Source: Tigriopus japonicus (taxonomy: Eukaryota > Arthropoda > Copepoda > Harpacticoida > Harpacticidae). Taken from it: a stretch of 64,000 bases of DNA. The stretch spans positions 3,495,909 to 3,559,908 of the forward strand of contig CM021316.1 of assembly GCA_010645155.1 (NCBI GenBank), given 5' to 3'. The notes under the pieces are model-generated. The model ran no database searches. It had not been told where the DNA came from and saw nothing but the letters and a program-made list of their open reading frames with translations. The position numbers and the translations under genes were made by a program. Of the stretch, positions 23,301 through 38,300 are shown in pieces; position 1 is the stretch's first letter, and every line of letters starts with the position of its first letter.

Positions 23301-26300
23301 CCCATAGTTGGAGTTTGAGGAATAACCGCGTTCGGTCCACCCTGTCAAATGCTTTGGAGAAATCCACAAAGCATCCGTATACTCTCCTCTTAGTGCTGAT
23401 GTTTGCGTGCACGATTTCGTAGAGGAGAGTGGCTGCCGAGGTGGTTGAGCGGCTTCTCCGGAATCCGAATTGGAACTCGGGAAGGAGATTCCTTTCCTCG
23501 GCCAATCCGGAGAAGAATTGTAAGAAACAAGAAAGAAGTCGTTGCCGAAGTTGGCTCCGAAACAAAACGAGAATATGTCACGCGATTAATTGGCCAATTT
23601 GAGTCCGAAATGAACGGCTTACAAAACACGTGACATCGTGACATCGAAAGCCCATTAAGAGCCAACCTTCGTCATCGAACCCAAGAGCAGTGTAAACGTT
23701 GAAAGTTTCGCAATCAAGGCCAAAGGCTCAAAGGATCATACGAACTTTGAATCAATCTCGGTTTGGGACTTGAAGAGAGTTTCAATGACTCGTTACCCTT
23801 CCATTGAAAGTTCTAAGGCTTCATCAAGGACAAAGAGACAGCTGCAAGGGGTTCTCTTGGGTGTCTCCCACCGAGAAATGTCTGCGAACAATTACCCGTT
23901 GTACTACACACATGGGTAAATATGCTTCCAAATGAATGTTGCCAGGAACCCAACATTCGTCTAGAGGAGCATTAAAGGTCACGTTAACCGTTGTTGGACC
24001 CATACAGGGACAATTTTTGCCGACTCTCAAGAGCGGCCAGGAACAAAAGATTTATCATAGGATCTTACCTTGAAGCCGGTCTGAGAATAATTTCTGTTGA
24101 CCCACACAATGGTCTTGTCTGCATCATCTAAGGGAAGAATGCCGATTTCGTATTGCTGAGCCCTCTGATTCTTCACATCGTGGCCAAATGTGCCAGTGAA
24201 GAAGATCTGGGTGGCATCGTGGATGTAGCTTCCCACGTTGAATTTACACTCCTAAAATGACAACGACAACTTGAGGCTCATGAGCTCATATTGGAATAAT
24301 TCCCATCAATCGTCTAGTCACGAAGCCATCAAGACACGACTAATGGTAGTGTTTGTTCTCTCGCAAGTAGATGAGCATCCCATGATCACGATCTCGTTCT
24401 CGTTAACTAATTGACGTGTACACAAAATAGTACAATATTTAATTTCCTTTCCCCCTTGGGACTTTTCAGCACTGGATCTGCCCCATTTAGTAATTACTGG
24501 CCATCCTCATTAGTCCAATTTCCGGCAGTTCTTTCACCAACTGTGCAAACGAGTATCCGCAGGCTAGAATGAATTCACATGATCTGCAAAATTCTCTTGT
24601 TTTTGCAAAGTCCGAGGGCGTTTTTTCGTGTGGAGGAAGTTTGTCAAGCTTACGATTATTTGCACCACTTTCTCTCACGTGGCATGACCTTGTTTATCGT
24701 GGGATTTGGGGTCAAATAATGCCACATTCTTAGGCCACGTATGAGACCATAGTGAAAATCCGACAAAATTTGAGACGATATCGTACTGGGAAATGTCAAA
24801 TAGGGTAATGGAATACGATACTCGGTAGGCTTTACTTGTGGATGAAGAATCGTTCTTGACTTTGTGATCTTATGGGAAAGTTTACTTTTGTCCTTACTTT
24901 TGCCAAGATAAACTATTCGAATAGCCGAGCGCGAAGGTAAAAACAAACTTTGGAGAGCATAATTTACGATGTTCCTGCCAAAACTTGGAGGGTTCGAAAA
25001 ATCTGCTCACTTATTTCTGAGCGCCGCTTGAAAGGCTATAAATTTTATTTCCGTGCGCTTTGAACCCCTGGCAATTAATGGTCGTGATCCTCAAGGGCCA
25101 TCTACAACCTTCGAAGATGGAACCAAATGGCCACACCTTCCTGGGAAACAATGAATGAAGTTAAAGGCTTGTGTTTTTCCAAAAGATCCTTTAGAACAAG
25201 CCAAACAGGAAAAACTTCCTGGGCAATTACTCCCTCAGTCAAGTAGCGGTAAGCGAGGGGGGAGTTTGGTAGCCCAAAGTGGTCCATTTTGCAAATTGAA
25301 AAAGTGCCAGTGACTGACTGACTGACTGACTGTCCTGCACTAACAAAACTTGAGCACCTTCCTCCTTCTCTTCCTCCTCCCTTCTAGGGTACATTGCTAG
25401 CTTTCCCTTGGGTTGACTCCAACAAAAGATAAGAGCAATCCTCGGACAGAGCCTCACGCCATTGATCTTCCTCCACTCAGAGTTTTGACACATTTTGGTA
25501 TTTTCACAAGGACCTCTTGAGAACTTATGGACATGGGGAAGGCGGAACACCTTTTTAGGACCCAAATTAGGCCAGACAGTCAATTTTAAGATAGACTGCT
25601 TATAGAAGAACGAACGATAGATCAAAAAAGCATGTGTTTTTTTGGTTGGTTCATCCCGATCTTATCCCGGGAATGCATTTACCTGATGGTCTAAAGGGTA
25701 GGCACTGAACTTCATTGGACATGATATGACAGCCTCCGTGGAGACCGTGTAGAGCACTCGTTTGTCCTTGAAAATGATCAATCCTGCCACATCCGAGACA
25801 ATGGTCCTTTTGCGGAACTCTTTGAGATTCAGGATTTGAATATCAGGCAACCACATGGACTGAACGAAATTCGTGGAGCCCATCACCCCTTCTTCGCCCC
25901 ATTCTTCTGAGGACTCATTGATGCGAAGTCGGGTCTCTTTCCATGTGAGATCAAAGTAGAGTTCGAACGTCATGGAGAGTGATATGTCATCAATTTTTGA
26001 CACCTCGAACACCCAGATGTCCACATTGATGTAGAGCGGACCATCCGTGGGCGGAACGATGTCTTTATTGTAATCCTGGGGGAGGCAATAGGGCGTGAGG
26101 GAGAAATCAATGCCCGTCCCGTCACATCGTGGCATTCCGCTCTGACAACCTGGGGCCAAGAACATAATGACCACTAATGAAGATAATTGCCTCGCCATTT
26201 CGACGCCTCAACAACGGGTTGGCCTAATTCGGAGACTTGGCTTTATTAGTCCATTGTGGAGAACCCAGAGAAGAAAGAGAGGAAGCTTGAATGGCGATAT

Positions 26301-29300
26301 CCGGGAGTGCTGAGAAAAGAGAGACTTCTAAAGTGTCGTCGTAACTACGAGTTCAGCCTTGATCTCAACAACGGTCAAGAGACGTTTCGGCCTTCTCCTC
26401 GTCTTCGAATGATTTCGAAGAGCAAGGGATATTTTCTGGTCAAGTCGCCCATGAAGCAACAACTGGCATAGGTAAAAGGCTCTTCGGGTTCGGGTTTCAT
26501 GTGGAATACAATTATCGAAGTTTGTCACCCACATTTCTCCTCGATCTCTTCAAATGCGAGGACAGGGAGTCTCGAGATTGTGATTAACGTCGCCGTCCGG
26601 TCTTGGTCGGGCTTGGGATGTATTCATTTTCTTTCCGACGATCTTTCTTCAACGAGGGGAACGACTCCAATTTCCTGTGTGTTCGAAATGACAAAGGCCA
26701 CTAAGTCTTACATGATGTTGTTAATCATGTTGATATTGTGTAAGAATGCGGCTACAAAAATCTCTCGTCGAAGGAAACACAACTAAGGATCCACCGATCC
26801 ACTCTCTAAACAATCGGCCATTAGAACAACCGCTGGAAAAAGGGGCTTTTCCCCCACTCCAACTCGACCCAATATGTTCTAAGTACTAAATTGTTCCCAA
26901 TATTCTCTCAGCCAGTCCCTAGATTTTCCGAGGCAAAAGATCGTTCGTCTTTGGCCTTGTCTCAAGGCTCGTCAAACGGCCTTTCACGGAGGCTGGAAAT
27001 AAGAGGGTGGATAGCGGCCTCTGGGCCTTCAAATCAGGTCCTTCCCTCTCTGTCTCCGCCTCCCCAAACTTCTGTTCCACGTCGGGTTTTCCTTTTTCTG
27101 GGTCTTCCAAGGATTGGGAGCTCGCTGGGTTTTGAACCAACCAAGAGCTTGAGGCTCCTTCGAAACATGTGGAAAAAGGGAGGAGAAGAAAAGAAAGAAG
27201 GCCTCTTTCTCTTCCTTCTCGTCTTCCCGGTTCTGGTCCTTCCTCATTGTCGATGGAAGTGGGATGATTGCTTCAATTTCCAATCAATTAATCAGACCGT
27301 AATCATGGCTATGGTGGTATTTGATCCACCTGCTGCTTAGTAAAACGTATGAACATGTACGGGATGGTATTGATTTCCAAATAAAAAGAACCCCCAGGCC
27401 TAAAAAAGTCATTGATTTTGTATTGTCGCCATTGCCAACATGCACATTGAACAAATGAGAGAGAGTACAAACTTTGTTTTTTACATCCTTGGAAAGCTTT
27501 GGCAAAAGTATAGATTTAAAAAAAGTCGTTGAGACTGTCTAGTCTTTAATCAAATGGCAAAGGAGTTCAATATTGGGTTCAGTTTTCGTTGGGCCAGTCC
27601 TCAACTTTTTGAAAAGGCTCTTTCTATCGATGAAAATTTGGTGCCAAAATGTGATAAAAGAGCTCGGAAGCAATGCCCACGTCAAATTCTTGCCCAAATC
27701 AACGTGAATCAACCAACCTTTCAATCCAAGTCTTTGATGATAATCTGGACGGACTTCAAGGCAAAAGATTCATCTGCAAATGAATGATCTTCCACCCAAA
27801 ATAGAAATGGAATGAATGAGCAAAATATATTTTGTTATGAACATGAAAGGATAATTGAACGACTGACTTCCTTTCAGTCTAAAACTTGTCAAAGTTATTT
27901 TTCTAAATCTAAGATTGAATCTTAAGGCTTAATGGAAAGAGAAAATTAGAGGAAGACTTCGTGATCGTGAACCACCACGATTTTTTCCCTTGGCCATGGC
28001 AACAACATTTGAAAGTAAGGCCTTTTTGACGTTTCACGTTTCGTGCAGATAACTTTTTGATCAAGTTTCCAGGCCAAAAATTCTTTCAAGAATGATCTCG
28101 ATTTGGCAATACCTGCGACAATATATCATATGACAGGTTTTGCAAAAAGAAGTACGATAAATGATTCATATTGTCGACAAATTTTCTGCACCTCTTAACC
28201 CTTTTTGAGCAATCTACATAAATTAAAACAATTGTGAATTACGTTGATCTATTGTAAAAGGAACACTCAATGTGTGAATGAAAAACTTATCTTAATGTAA
28301 GGTTTAACAAGCCAATGTCAAAATCAATTCAAGGCACTTAGTCAATCAATGCCTCATCCATCGATGGAGCATTCAGCATTGTATCGGAACTGGCTCAATT
28401 TTGGATAGATTTGTGTTCCACCCAAAAATAAATAACAAACACGCATCTGTCTACATACATAGAAAAAAATAAGGAAAATGTGTAAGCTTAAGGCCATGTT
28501 TATATGGAAGAAGGAGTTAGTTCTTGTAATCTTAACGAAATATCCATCAAATATCCAATATCTGAGATTCAATTAATTGATCGAGCAGACGAATATGAGT
28601 GGTTGCTTTGATTCACATACCAATTACCTGCAGTCTTTTTAGTTATTATCTACTGCATATCTAGAAAAGCTGAAGAGAAATAATGCACATGTAAATATTT
28701 GGAAGTAAACTATTTCCAGACATGATTGAAGTAGAATAATTTTATGCCACACATGGTTTCTTCTGAAAGGAAGAACGGAAAATATACCATTGTCTCGAAA
28801 ACTTTTATCTCAAAGAATATAAGTTGTTCATAAACTTGGGGTTTTACTGAAAGTTTGCCAGAAATAATAGCAATTGTAATCTAAGACCAAAATGTGACCA
28901 AAACGAAAGTGGAACAAACATTCTTGGATGGACCGAAACAGCTTTCGGCCTCGGTTTTTAGCAAGCTTACAAACACGGAAACCAAGGTAGAATTCCAATG
29001 GAAAGTGTAGTTCTCTAAAAATGAAGTATTTCTTGATACAACACATCATGCCCTACAATATGAAAAAATAGTCGTTTTTCACTAGCGATTTTTTCCAAGA
29101 TTAGGTGAAGTTGCCTCTCGTTACATTATATATGAATCAATGTCTTTGCAACAAAAACGTTTTAAGAATCCTTTGATGGAGTCAAATGAAGGCTAATTTG
29201 GAATGATCTATTCTTGTTGAACAATAAAGTGATGATTAGCTACCATTAGAATCAAGTCAACCATTTAATGAAACGGGTTATCTCTGGATTTTTTCTTAGT

Positions 29301-32300
29301 AATGCTTCTTTTTGCTGTAGGTCCATTGAGCTCTTATAAAACGAAAGCAACGGGAGTGGTTTTTTTTAAAAGAGTCTCATGCTTCATCTCTGGCTCTTAG
29401 TTTCACGGCTTTTGGCAAAGAAAGGTTGTTGTTTTCTGGGGCAATAAAAAGAGTTCCTCGAACCTTGCTGCAATCAGAAGGTGTTGATCAAAAACGAGTT
29501 TCTGAAAGAATTTCACCTCGGAAAAAGACACGACCTGAGTAGAACATACATAAACGCTCAAGAGTTTCCTTTCTGTGAATGTCTTCCACTAAAAAGGTCA
29601 TGAACATACGCACGATGCATAACCAAATATTATATCTATCTATTTGTCCCGAGGGTGATTCGTGTTGAAGGCTCTCGAGATTTTTGAGAAGGAAAAGCAT
29701 CACGTCCTATAATCCGGTAAAGCTGATAATAATCCTTGGTCATCCAAAGAAACGGAGTGAGATGAAGAAGAGATTTACTTTACAAGGTAGTTGCTTTTCC
29801 AATAGATTGCCCACTAATGACATGAGTAGGATTATCTTTTAGCCGACAGTACATTGAGGGAGATTGAATCTAAGGTGCAAAATAGGCTTGCAACGAAACA
29901 AATGGATTCAGTACCGAATCTCTTTATCAAAAATATGCCACGGGCCAAGCACAAAAAGTTGACAAAATCCGTACTGTTTTGGATTTTGAACGGCTGCTAA
30001 ATCTAGTTGCTTTGTCATTTTTACTCAAGTGTCAATTTTTTATATTTATTCACAATTTTGACTGCCGACATTTGCATTTACTGTACATGAAATCGTAGAC
30101 TTAGGGCAAAATAGTGGACAATGACACTGAAAGCAAAGTGAAATTAATTTTCAAGATTTTTGCGTCACTTTGATGGAACCAAATCTGAGAACATAAGCAC
30201 CATGTGTCTTGTATTGCAAACGCACTATCACCTTCAAAATCAATATTTTTTTTTAAAAGTAACATAGTATCAAAAATCCATTTATCATCACAAACAAGAC
30301 AACACTTTTTTTCTTTTGCGGAACTAAACCCACAACATGTGGCAGAATGTTCTCTCGTCATAACAGCAACCCTCTCGCTTTCATCCGCTTCAAAAATTGA
30401 AAAGTGACTTAACGTTTCATAAGCCTAAAAGATTAAGCGTTCTCAAGGTTGATAATTTCCAAAATCTTTAACACCTGCTCCTCTCCCGAAAGAATTATTA
30501 CACGCTTAAGACAAGATTCCATTAAAATTTCAATGTATGTAGCCGGCCACGCAAACCTAGTGAAAAAGTGTTTTCTTCTTCAATTGGTAAAAGGTTCGTT
30601 GTTACGAGGATGGCGTGCATTCTTATCCGGAGCCTTTCAACTTCCGTGCTCTCAAGATGGACTCCTTTTATTCTGTGTACAGGGTTGAGGTTATTTAAAA
30701 ACTTTCAGAAATGCATTTGCTGTTAGGTTTTTTTAGATTCCCCGGATTGTAGAATGATTCAAAAATGTCAACAATATTGGGCCATCTTTCTGCAAGGGGC
30801 CAATCCGGACCATTTAGAATTCAAGGATTTGAAAATTATATCAATCCATCGTAAAAATGAGAACTCAACTCTGAAAACTACCTTTTGACTACTTTCTAAA
30901 GTTGCTCAGATTAAAAGAACTGAACTTTAACAAATGTCATCATAAAAGCTACCCAAATCATCCATTCAGAGCCAAGAGTCTGATTGTAGAAAGTGCCTAA
31001 CTGAATCGGTTACTCTATAGTACATCACCACAAAAAAAGCCTGAGAATACGTAGTTGTGAGCAACTATCCTTGGAACATATTTCAGGCATCTAATGGACT
31101 ACTAAACAAACGCTTTCCAAATAGTCCCAAACAAGTAGTGAAAGAAATCCAATTCATCTTGATAACATGAGTGGTTGTCAAGCGCTGAAACAGCGTTCTC
31201 GGAATGGTAATGTGATTGCAAATTGTGATGCCCTTGCTGCTTATTTAAGTCGTTATTTTTTGCCTCAAACCCGAAATTCGTCGATGTTGTTTATCCAGTC
31301 TGCCAAGGAGCTTAGACTCTTCCAAGCTATTTTGCATGCCACATGCAAGTACGAACTTGCACTGTGCATGTTAGTTGGTAATGGGTATTTCCATCCAATG
31401 GACTCTTAATTTTGGATGGTGGGAGCCAACTAAGTTTGTTCATTGAATGTTCTCAGCCATTAATCTTGAAAACGTCGAGCTCATTGGATGCAAAAAAGGT
31501 AAAATGATAGGCTAAAAGTGGCGTTGCCTTTAATCCCAGTAAATTATGTGCCTTGCTCTGGTGCTATTTTGCAGCTTCGAAACTTGGACTTTCAAAGCGA
31601 ACGAAAACGATTTTTTGACAAGATTTATTAATCTTCACACGAAAATGTTCCAAGCCATAATATCTTTTTAAAGGTGTAACATATCTAGCTACATCATACA
31701 CGTTTGACACATTTGTCTACGTATTTTTAAAGTGTTGCGGATTTTTGAAGTAATTGGCTCTTATACCTTCAATCTGGCACAATAAATACATTTGATGCCT
31801 TGATCCGATCATCGCCAAAGTCAACTTACTTAAAGCTTGGGTTGATGGAGCATGAAAATTTTCATCGCAAAAATGTTGGTGTAAGTAAAAATTGCCAACT
31901 ATGTATCAGTTTTAACATCTTGAAGTTCCAACGTCACAAGATCTTGTGACGATTGTGACTAATAAAAGTGTAAGAAAACAGGTTCAAAGCTATCCATGAT
32001 ATCTAATTCGATTAAACTAACTGACATAATCAGCTCTATGTACTAAGATTACCCATGAGTATGGTTATTTGTAGTGCATTAAATATTTCAGACAAGAATC
32101 TGTTTTTGGTCAAACACATGAGACTTTTCAAAAGAACAAGCTTGAATTTATCAGTTAATCCAACCTGTACCGGATGCTTCAAAGGAATCGGAACAGCTGA
32201 CAATATTATACATCATCTAAAATTCGTGACTGAAACCAAGGTGAACCTCTTCACATAATTTACATATGATTTGACAAACCCTTTGCTTGACGAGTGACTT

Positions 32301-35300
32301 TTTGTGTTTTGCACGTTTTGGGACATGGTTCACTGTTCCGTTTCTTATGAATCACCCGGTAATCTCTTTTCTATTCCCCAATTAGGTCGATTGTTGAGGT
32401 GCTTCGGAAGTATATGTGAAGCATAGTAATACGGAGTAGAAATAACCGTACTCAATCAAACTTCGCTACATGAGTTGCGTTTCTCAATCGCAAACACGAA
32501 GCTGATGCACTGAGCATATACTCACGCAACGTTATTTTTACTTTGTCTCAAATGCTTGCTCTATGTTTTTACTTCACTTCCAAACTATCTCAGCAACCGA
32601 CCTATAATTCATTCATGCCCTAAACAACTCACTTATTGTGCCAGTCAGGTCTACTTCTGGACTGTGTTTTGAGTTAAGTTTCAAACGCTTCCTTTGAAAT
32701 TGAAAGGATCATCAGCTTTGGGGAAGGGAGGAGGGAGGAACTCATAAATTGTGTGCCTTGATTGACTGCCAGCCTTGGCTCCAAATTATAAAAGAGCTAG
32801 TTAGTTTGGTATGATTGAACTCTATTCACGGCTACGTGCCCTTTGTTTTGAAAGTCTATCACAACCTGTCAACACCGTGTCAAACGTGATTGATATGCGC
32901 TCATAATTACTATACAAAAGAAAAACCATTTAAACCTTAAGCTTTATATTCGTACCTCAATTTCACATTAGCTTAATTTAAACTTTTCAGAATATATCTC
33001 ACTCGGAAATGTGATAATCTTACAAAACCTCGGAAGTAGCGATCCACGAATACCTCTTGTTCTTCAATACAAGATACAGTAAATGTGATTTCCTCTCTTT
33101 CAGTTTGCGAAGACCCAACGCCGGAATAAACAGCCGTGACTCGAGTGGTTACACGGCTCTTCACTATGCCTCGCTTAATGGACACAAGTAAGTTGCTGGC
33201 TGATGGTATACCTACTCGATGGTTCTACCGTGTCCCTCTCGGAATGATGTCTAGGATATGTTCCAACTCAAAGGATGTCGTAGACATGTAACCAAAGTGT
33301 CAAGGGTGGGCGATTTCCCCTATTCGTCATCGTTTTCAAGTTCAATTTTGTTGCAAGATGATCAAACGGGCTCAACGACAGAGAGAGTCTCCAATTTTTC
33401 ATGAAAGTGATGGAATGCATGATTGATGGCTGCTTTTCGTTCTCACCTTCACAAATGTGTCGAAGGGGAGGAGTAAAGTGAACGAGTGGAACAAGATGTT
33501 CCAATTCTGGGTCCATGAGCACATATTTGTGTTGGTGAGCCGCTAGACCTCAAACGAGGCGGCCTTTTTCACAGAAGAGGGAGGATATTGACATGCAAAT
33601 TGTCCTTTTAAGGGCTCAAATCCTTGGTTGTATGTCTCAAGTTTCAAGTTTGAGGCCCACAATTTACAAGGAGCACAAAACTGGTTAATTAGATTTTTTT
33701 ACAAAAAGAGAAAATTTAGAATTCCAACTTAAGTGGCTTATCCATTGCTATGACTTCAGTAACCAATGATACAAAGGTTCAAAGTAGTAATAAAATCACA
33801 AGAACTCAACTTAATTTCTCCTGAAATTGAGGGAGGTTCACATTTCAAACCTTTGCGAAGGCGCATTTACTATGCAACTTGAAGCACTTACAGTATTTGG
33901 TGGCAAATGTTTGACCCAAGCTTGTTTTAACAAATATTTCCAAATAAATTGCGAATACATAAGGGCATAAATTCATCAAATGTCCAATGGGGTTCTTTGC
34001 CATAAATAAGGAGTTTTCTTAATGCGAAATTTTAGAAATGCAAATAAATTGTTGTTGCACTTATTTTCGGCATGATGTGATTTCTTTTTTTCGTACGTTA
34101 CCTTCTTAATTGCTTCCCAGATTATCAGGTTCACAAAAAAATTTTTAGACCACTGGATCGTAAGCCAAAATATTATTATTTTTTGTATTTTTTGTGTTTT
34201 TCTTGCATTCATACCTGGTGCTCCTCTCCTCCAATATTCTTTGTAGAAAAAGCAAACTTATCAAAGCAACAAAACTAAATGTTTTTGTGGAGCCTGACGT
34301 TGAGCGAGTGTTCACGTGGAACAAGAAAAAGATGCACTTAAGAACACAAAACCACCATCACATTATGGCCAAACGACAAACTTAGGACCACCATACTGGT
34401 CGCAAAAGGCGTCAAGACTTTGGCCAAGCTTGCAACTTGCTTACTAACCAAAAAACAAACCGATACATTTTTAAAAACCCATAATTGAAAGTCCATCGCG
34501 CGAAAGCTTAAATTTCATTCGACATTTGATATCTGAAATAACTCTGATTGAATAATGTATTCAACTTTAATTGTTCCATTTCAGGCACATTGTCGAGTTA
34601 CTGTTATCATACGAGGCTAGTTGCAACAGTGCTGACGATAAGGGTTCGAGCCCCCTTCATTTGGCTTCCTGGGCAGGATTCAACGAAATCGTGGTCCTTC
34701 TTCTCACTCATGGACCCTCGATTGCCAATGTGAATTTGACTGTAAGTAGAAAACAAGATTCTTGAAAAATTACTTCTGTAAGGAGATATCCCTTTGTGTT
34801 GTAGGAACAATCTATAACTTGAACTGTTTAAACGCACCATTAATGTATCAAGAAACATATTCGGATCATATATAAAACGCTGTTTTAAACAACCAATTGT
34901 TGGGGAGACGAAGAAAGTTTGGCTCACACCCAGATCCAGGTGTGCCAGAAATGGATAACGCGGAAAACGCATTATTTTGAAAAGACTGCTCCTTTATGCA
35001 GTGACAGGATATGCAAACAAATCTTGGTGGGCTTTTCGAGATGTCGCACCCGTTGGAATTTATTATCTTAATTCCCACAGGGCAGCAAAGCAATCCATTT
35101 TCCTTCCCACTGTAAAAATCGATCCCAGCTTTCTGCAATTTTTGACCACTAAAAACGATTTTTTTTGCTACTGAATGTTTCTCTGTCAACTTTGGGGTAA
35201 TATTTCAACTAGAAAACGTCGCACTAAGGCTCTCAGTTTTTGTACATTTTTAATAACTGTGTTTGTAAATGTGAGCCCCTCCAATTTCAGATTTTCATAG

Positions 35301-38300
35301 TGGGTACTTATAAAAAATTCTCAAATTTCAGAACTCTGACCAAGAGACTTCACTCCATTGTGCGTCTCAACATGGTCACGTGGGCGTGGTTCGCATCCTT
35401 TTGGAACATGGAGCGGATCCAAACATCAAGAACAGCAAAGACGAAACAGCCTTGGACTTGGCCTCTCTCTATGGACGGTAGGATCAAAATTAACCATGTG
35501 CAAGGTTATGAAGGTAGCCTTGAATCTTAAACTTGCCCGTTTGGTCTTGTCTTATTGTTGATTATGAACCGTTTGAGATTAAACAGGAAACATTATTAAG
35601 ATTTGGTGCTCTAAGATTCAATTAATCCTTAGAAGACGACAATGAGTAAAAGCTTCCATGTCTAGTCATATCACGTGCGCTAAAAAGAAATTCATCTAAA
35701 AATGGTCAACAAAAGGAACTTTTAAAAGATTCAGCCTCTTTAAAAAAGGCTTGTAAGATCTGGATGGCGTATATTTGTTTGTGGAATGTGCGGAATCCCT
35801 CTCTACGAACTCTTGAAGAGGGGAGAGTTTTAGAGAAATGGAACGTATGTTTTAAAAAAGCTAGTAACAATATTGCCAAGTCTGCAAATATCCTTCATTC
35901 ACTCGCTCAGTCATATCCAAGACATGGTTCTTTCATTGAATAGTGTTTTTGGAGCTATTTTTCCCGAATAAAAGAATTCTCTCTCCGAAAGAAAAGAACA
36001 CAATTGAGCAAACTAATCTAAGAATTCCAAGCATCCAATTTGGATGTTTGCTTTTTTCTGCTATTTTGATTGCGACATCCTTTCGAGAATTCAAATTATT
36101 TAGGATATAATGATTTATATGTAAAATATCTGAACAAGTTTGAAATAGCAAGTAAACCATTAGATTTTTTAAAATCCTCAATTATCAAATACCCAGTAGG
36201 GGGTATAGTATACATAGAAGCTGTTCCAAGTAAATGAAAAAATCTTTTAAAAAGTTCAATGCCTAACTGTATGAAAAAGAGTACCTTTTCCTTGTATTTG
36301 AGGGCAGGAATGGTTTTCAAAATTTCAGGGTGAAGGGATATTTCATCGGTAACAATAACGATTGCCATAAATTACATAATAGTGTCATTAAAATGGACAA
36401 GTGGAAGAAGCCTAAACTGGTCGACTTTGCAAGGTACTTTTAAATATCAATTTGAATTTTCTCAATTGTTGACAGAGAGATTGAATCATAATCATGCTGA
36501 AAGTGTGTATACAATCTGAATTTTTTGTGGGGCTTGTCCTCGCTTTTTCTCTAAAAAATTGGACGGTGCTCAGTTGTTCAATAAAGTGAAACAGAAAACA
36601 TCTCCAACAAAGTACGAGAGCTTTTCTACAGTGTGTCCAGGAATTGGTGGTGCATTGGTAAAGATAGATGTTTAATAACTAAAAAAGATTAGTTAGAGGA
36701 AAATGGTTTTTCCACACTATCATCTTTTCGTTGCCAGCAAGTTATTAGATTTTTTAACGTTCTGATATCAAGTTCTTCAACTTATTTGATTAGTTTTGTG
36801 AGCATATCGTTTTAAAATTCGATTTTGCTTGCTCAACGTTGAGGACACATGATTCACAATTATGCCAATTAATTTGCCGAAATTCTTGATTTTTTGGTCT
36901 GGATTCCTTTCCCTTGAAAGAGTTTATGTTGTTATCAGATAATTTACGGATAATCTGGGCCATATGATGAACGTCAAGCCGTTCCTGAATCACTTTTCAG
37001 AAACCGTTTTGCCCAACTTTCTTTGCGACTAAATGGGAGTAATTACCGTATCATTTTACGGACCTGCTGCCGTTAGCAGTGTAGGCTTGCCAAAAAATCT
37101 CAGTTTTCAAGGGTCAGATTTTCGAAAAATGTTGCATTTATGGGCAATGGCATGGTTAATGTATGTTGAGAAGTATTGCAAAGCAATTTGAAAACAAATG
37201 GAGAAATTGGAAGCCTTCAATTAAACAAATTATTTGTTTTTGGGTTTAGTTGCCCCAGGAACTGATCTCCTCTGGCCATCTTGTTATTCAAAGTAGGGCA
37301 TTCCTGATTTCAAAGTTCGGAAGAACCCTCTCAACTTATGTAGCGAAATTTTAGATAAAAGCAACAAAACATACTTTTTGGCAAAAACAATGTTAAGAAT
37401 TGCTATTTCAACTTCAAGTTGTGCAGATAAAAAAGGCATTGTTGCAATTACCAGGCCTAAACCTTTGTTTTAGTTACCTCGCAAGCTCATCAGAAACACA
37501 GGTCTTCCGAACTTTTTTCCCCGCCAAAAATGATGCCGTCACTAGTAATTGCTGGAATAGTTCTATCAAATATTTTGTCAGGGTTTTAAAATCACGGGTT
37601 TCAATCAAATGTGAAATTTCAAAGTATTTTGTGGCTTTAACATTATGCACTTAATAACTTGTTTCTGGTCTGAATGGCCAGGGATAACCTATATAATAGT
37701 ATAAATACTGGATACGAACTCGCAGAATTTCCTAGCTCGCAACCTCACACGTATGAGGCCGAGAGTTCGTAAGTAAACAAGAAGTACAAACGGCCATGTT
37801 GGGAGTGGAAAATCAAACGGAAATCGACCAAGAGTCCAAAAGATAGTGCACCAATCGGGGTTTTCTGTGTTTCAAGCGGGTCCAGCCAAGTCCTAGCCTT
37901 GGTAAAGGTCAACCCCACGGCTCAAAATCAGTCTGATGTGGGTGTTTTGAAGACATTAAGTTCAGCCAAGAACGAGTGAATGAAATAGTGAATGAATGAA
38001 TGACCACATCATGGAGTGCGAATGAACCCCCCACAAGGTGTCTTTTCTACAAGATGACGATCAAAGTGATCAAATGAAGTCTAATGATGACAAGGTTACC
38101 GGCTACAACCTTCGGAAGTGATAGACCTAACTACAGCAAAAAGAACGAATATGGACCGGAATCTGAGCCCAAATTCCTCTTTTGCGCAAAAGGATTAAGA
38201 AGAAACTTTCCCACGGACCAAAACGGGGAGTTTCTTTATGCTCATCCATTGAACAACTTAAGAATATCTTACCATTCCTTGAATTATCAACAACAAAATA

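Noticed and set aside
26891..27340. 149-residue plus-strand ORF
   Set aside because: No recognisable domain, Ser/Pro-rich composition, no splice support; it is probably chance.
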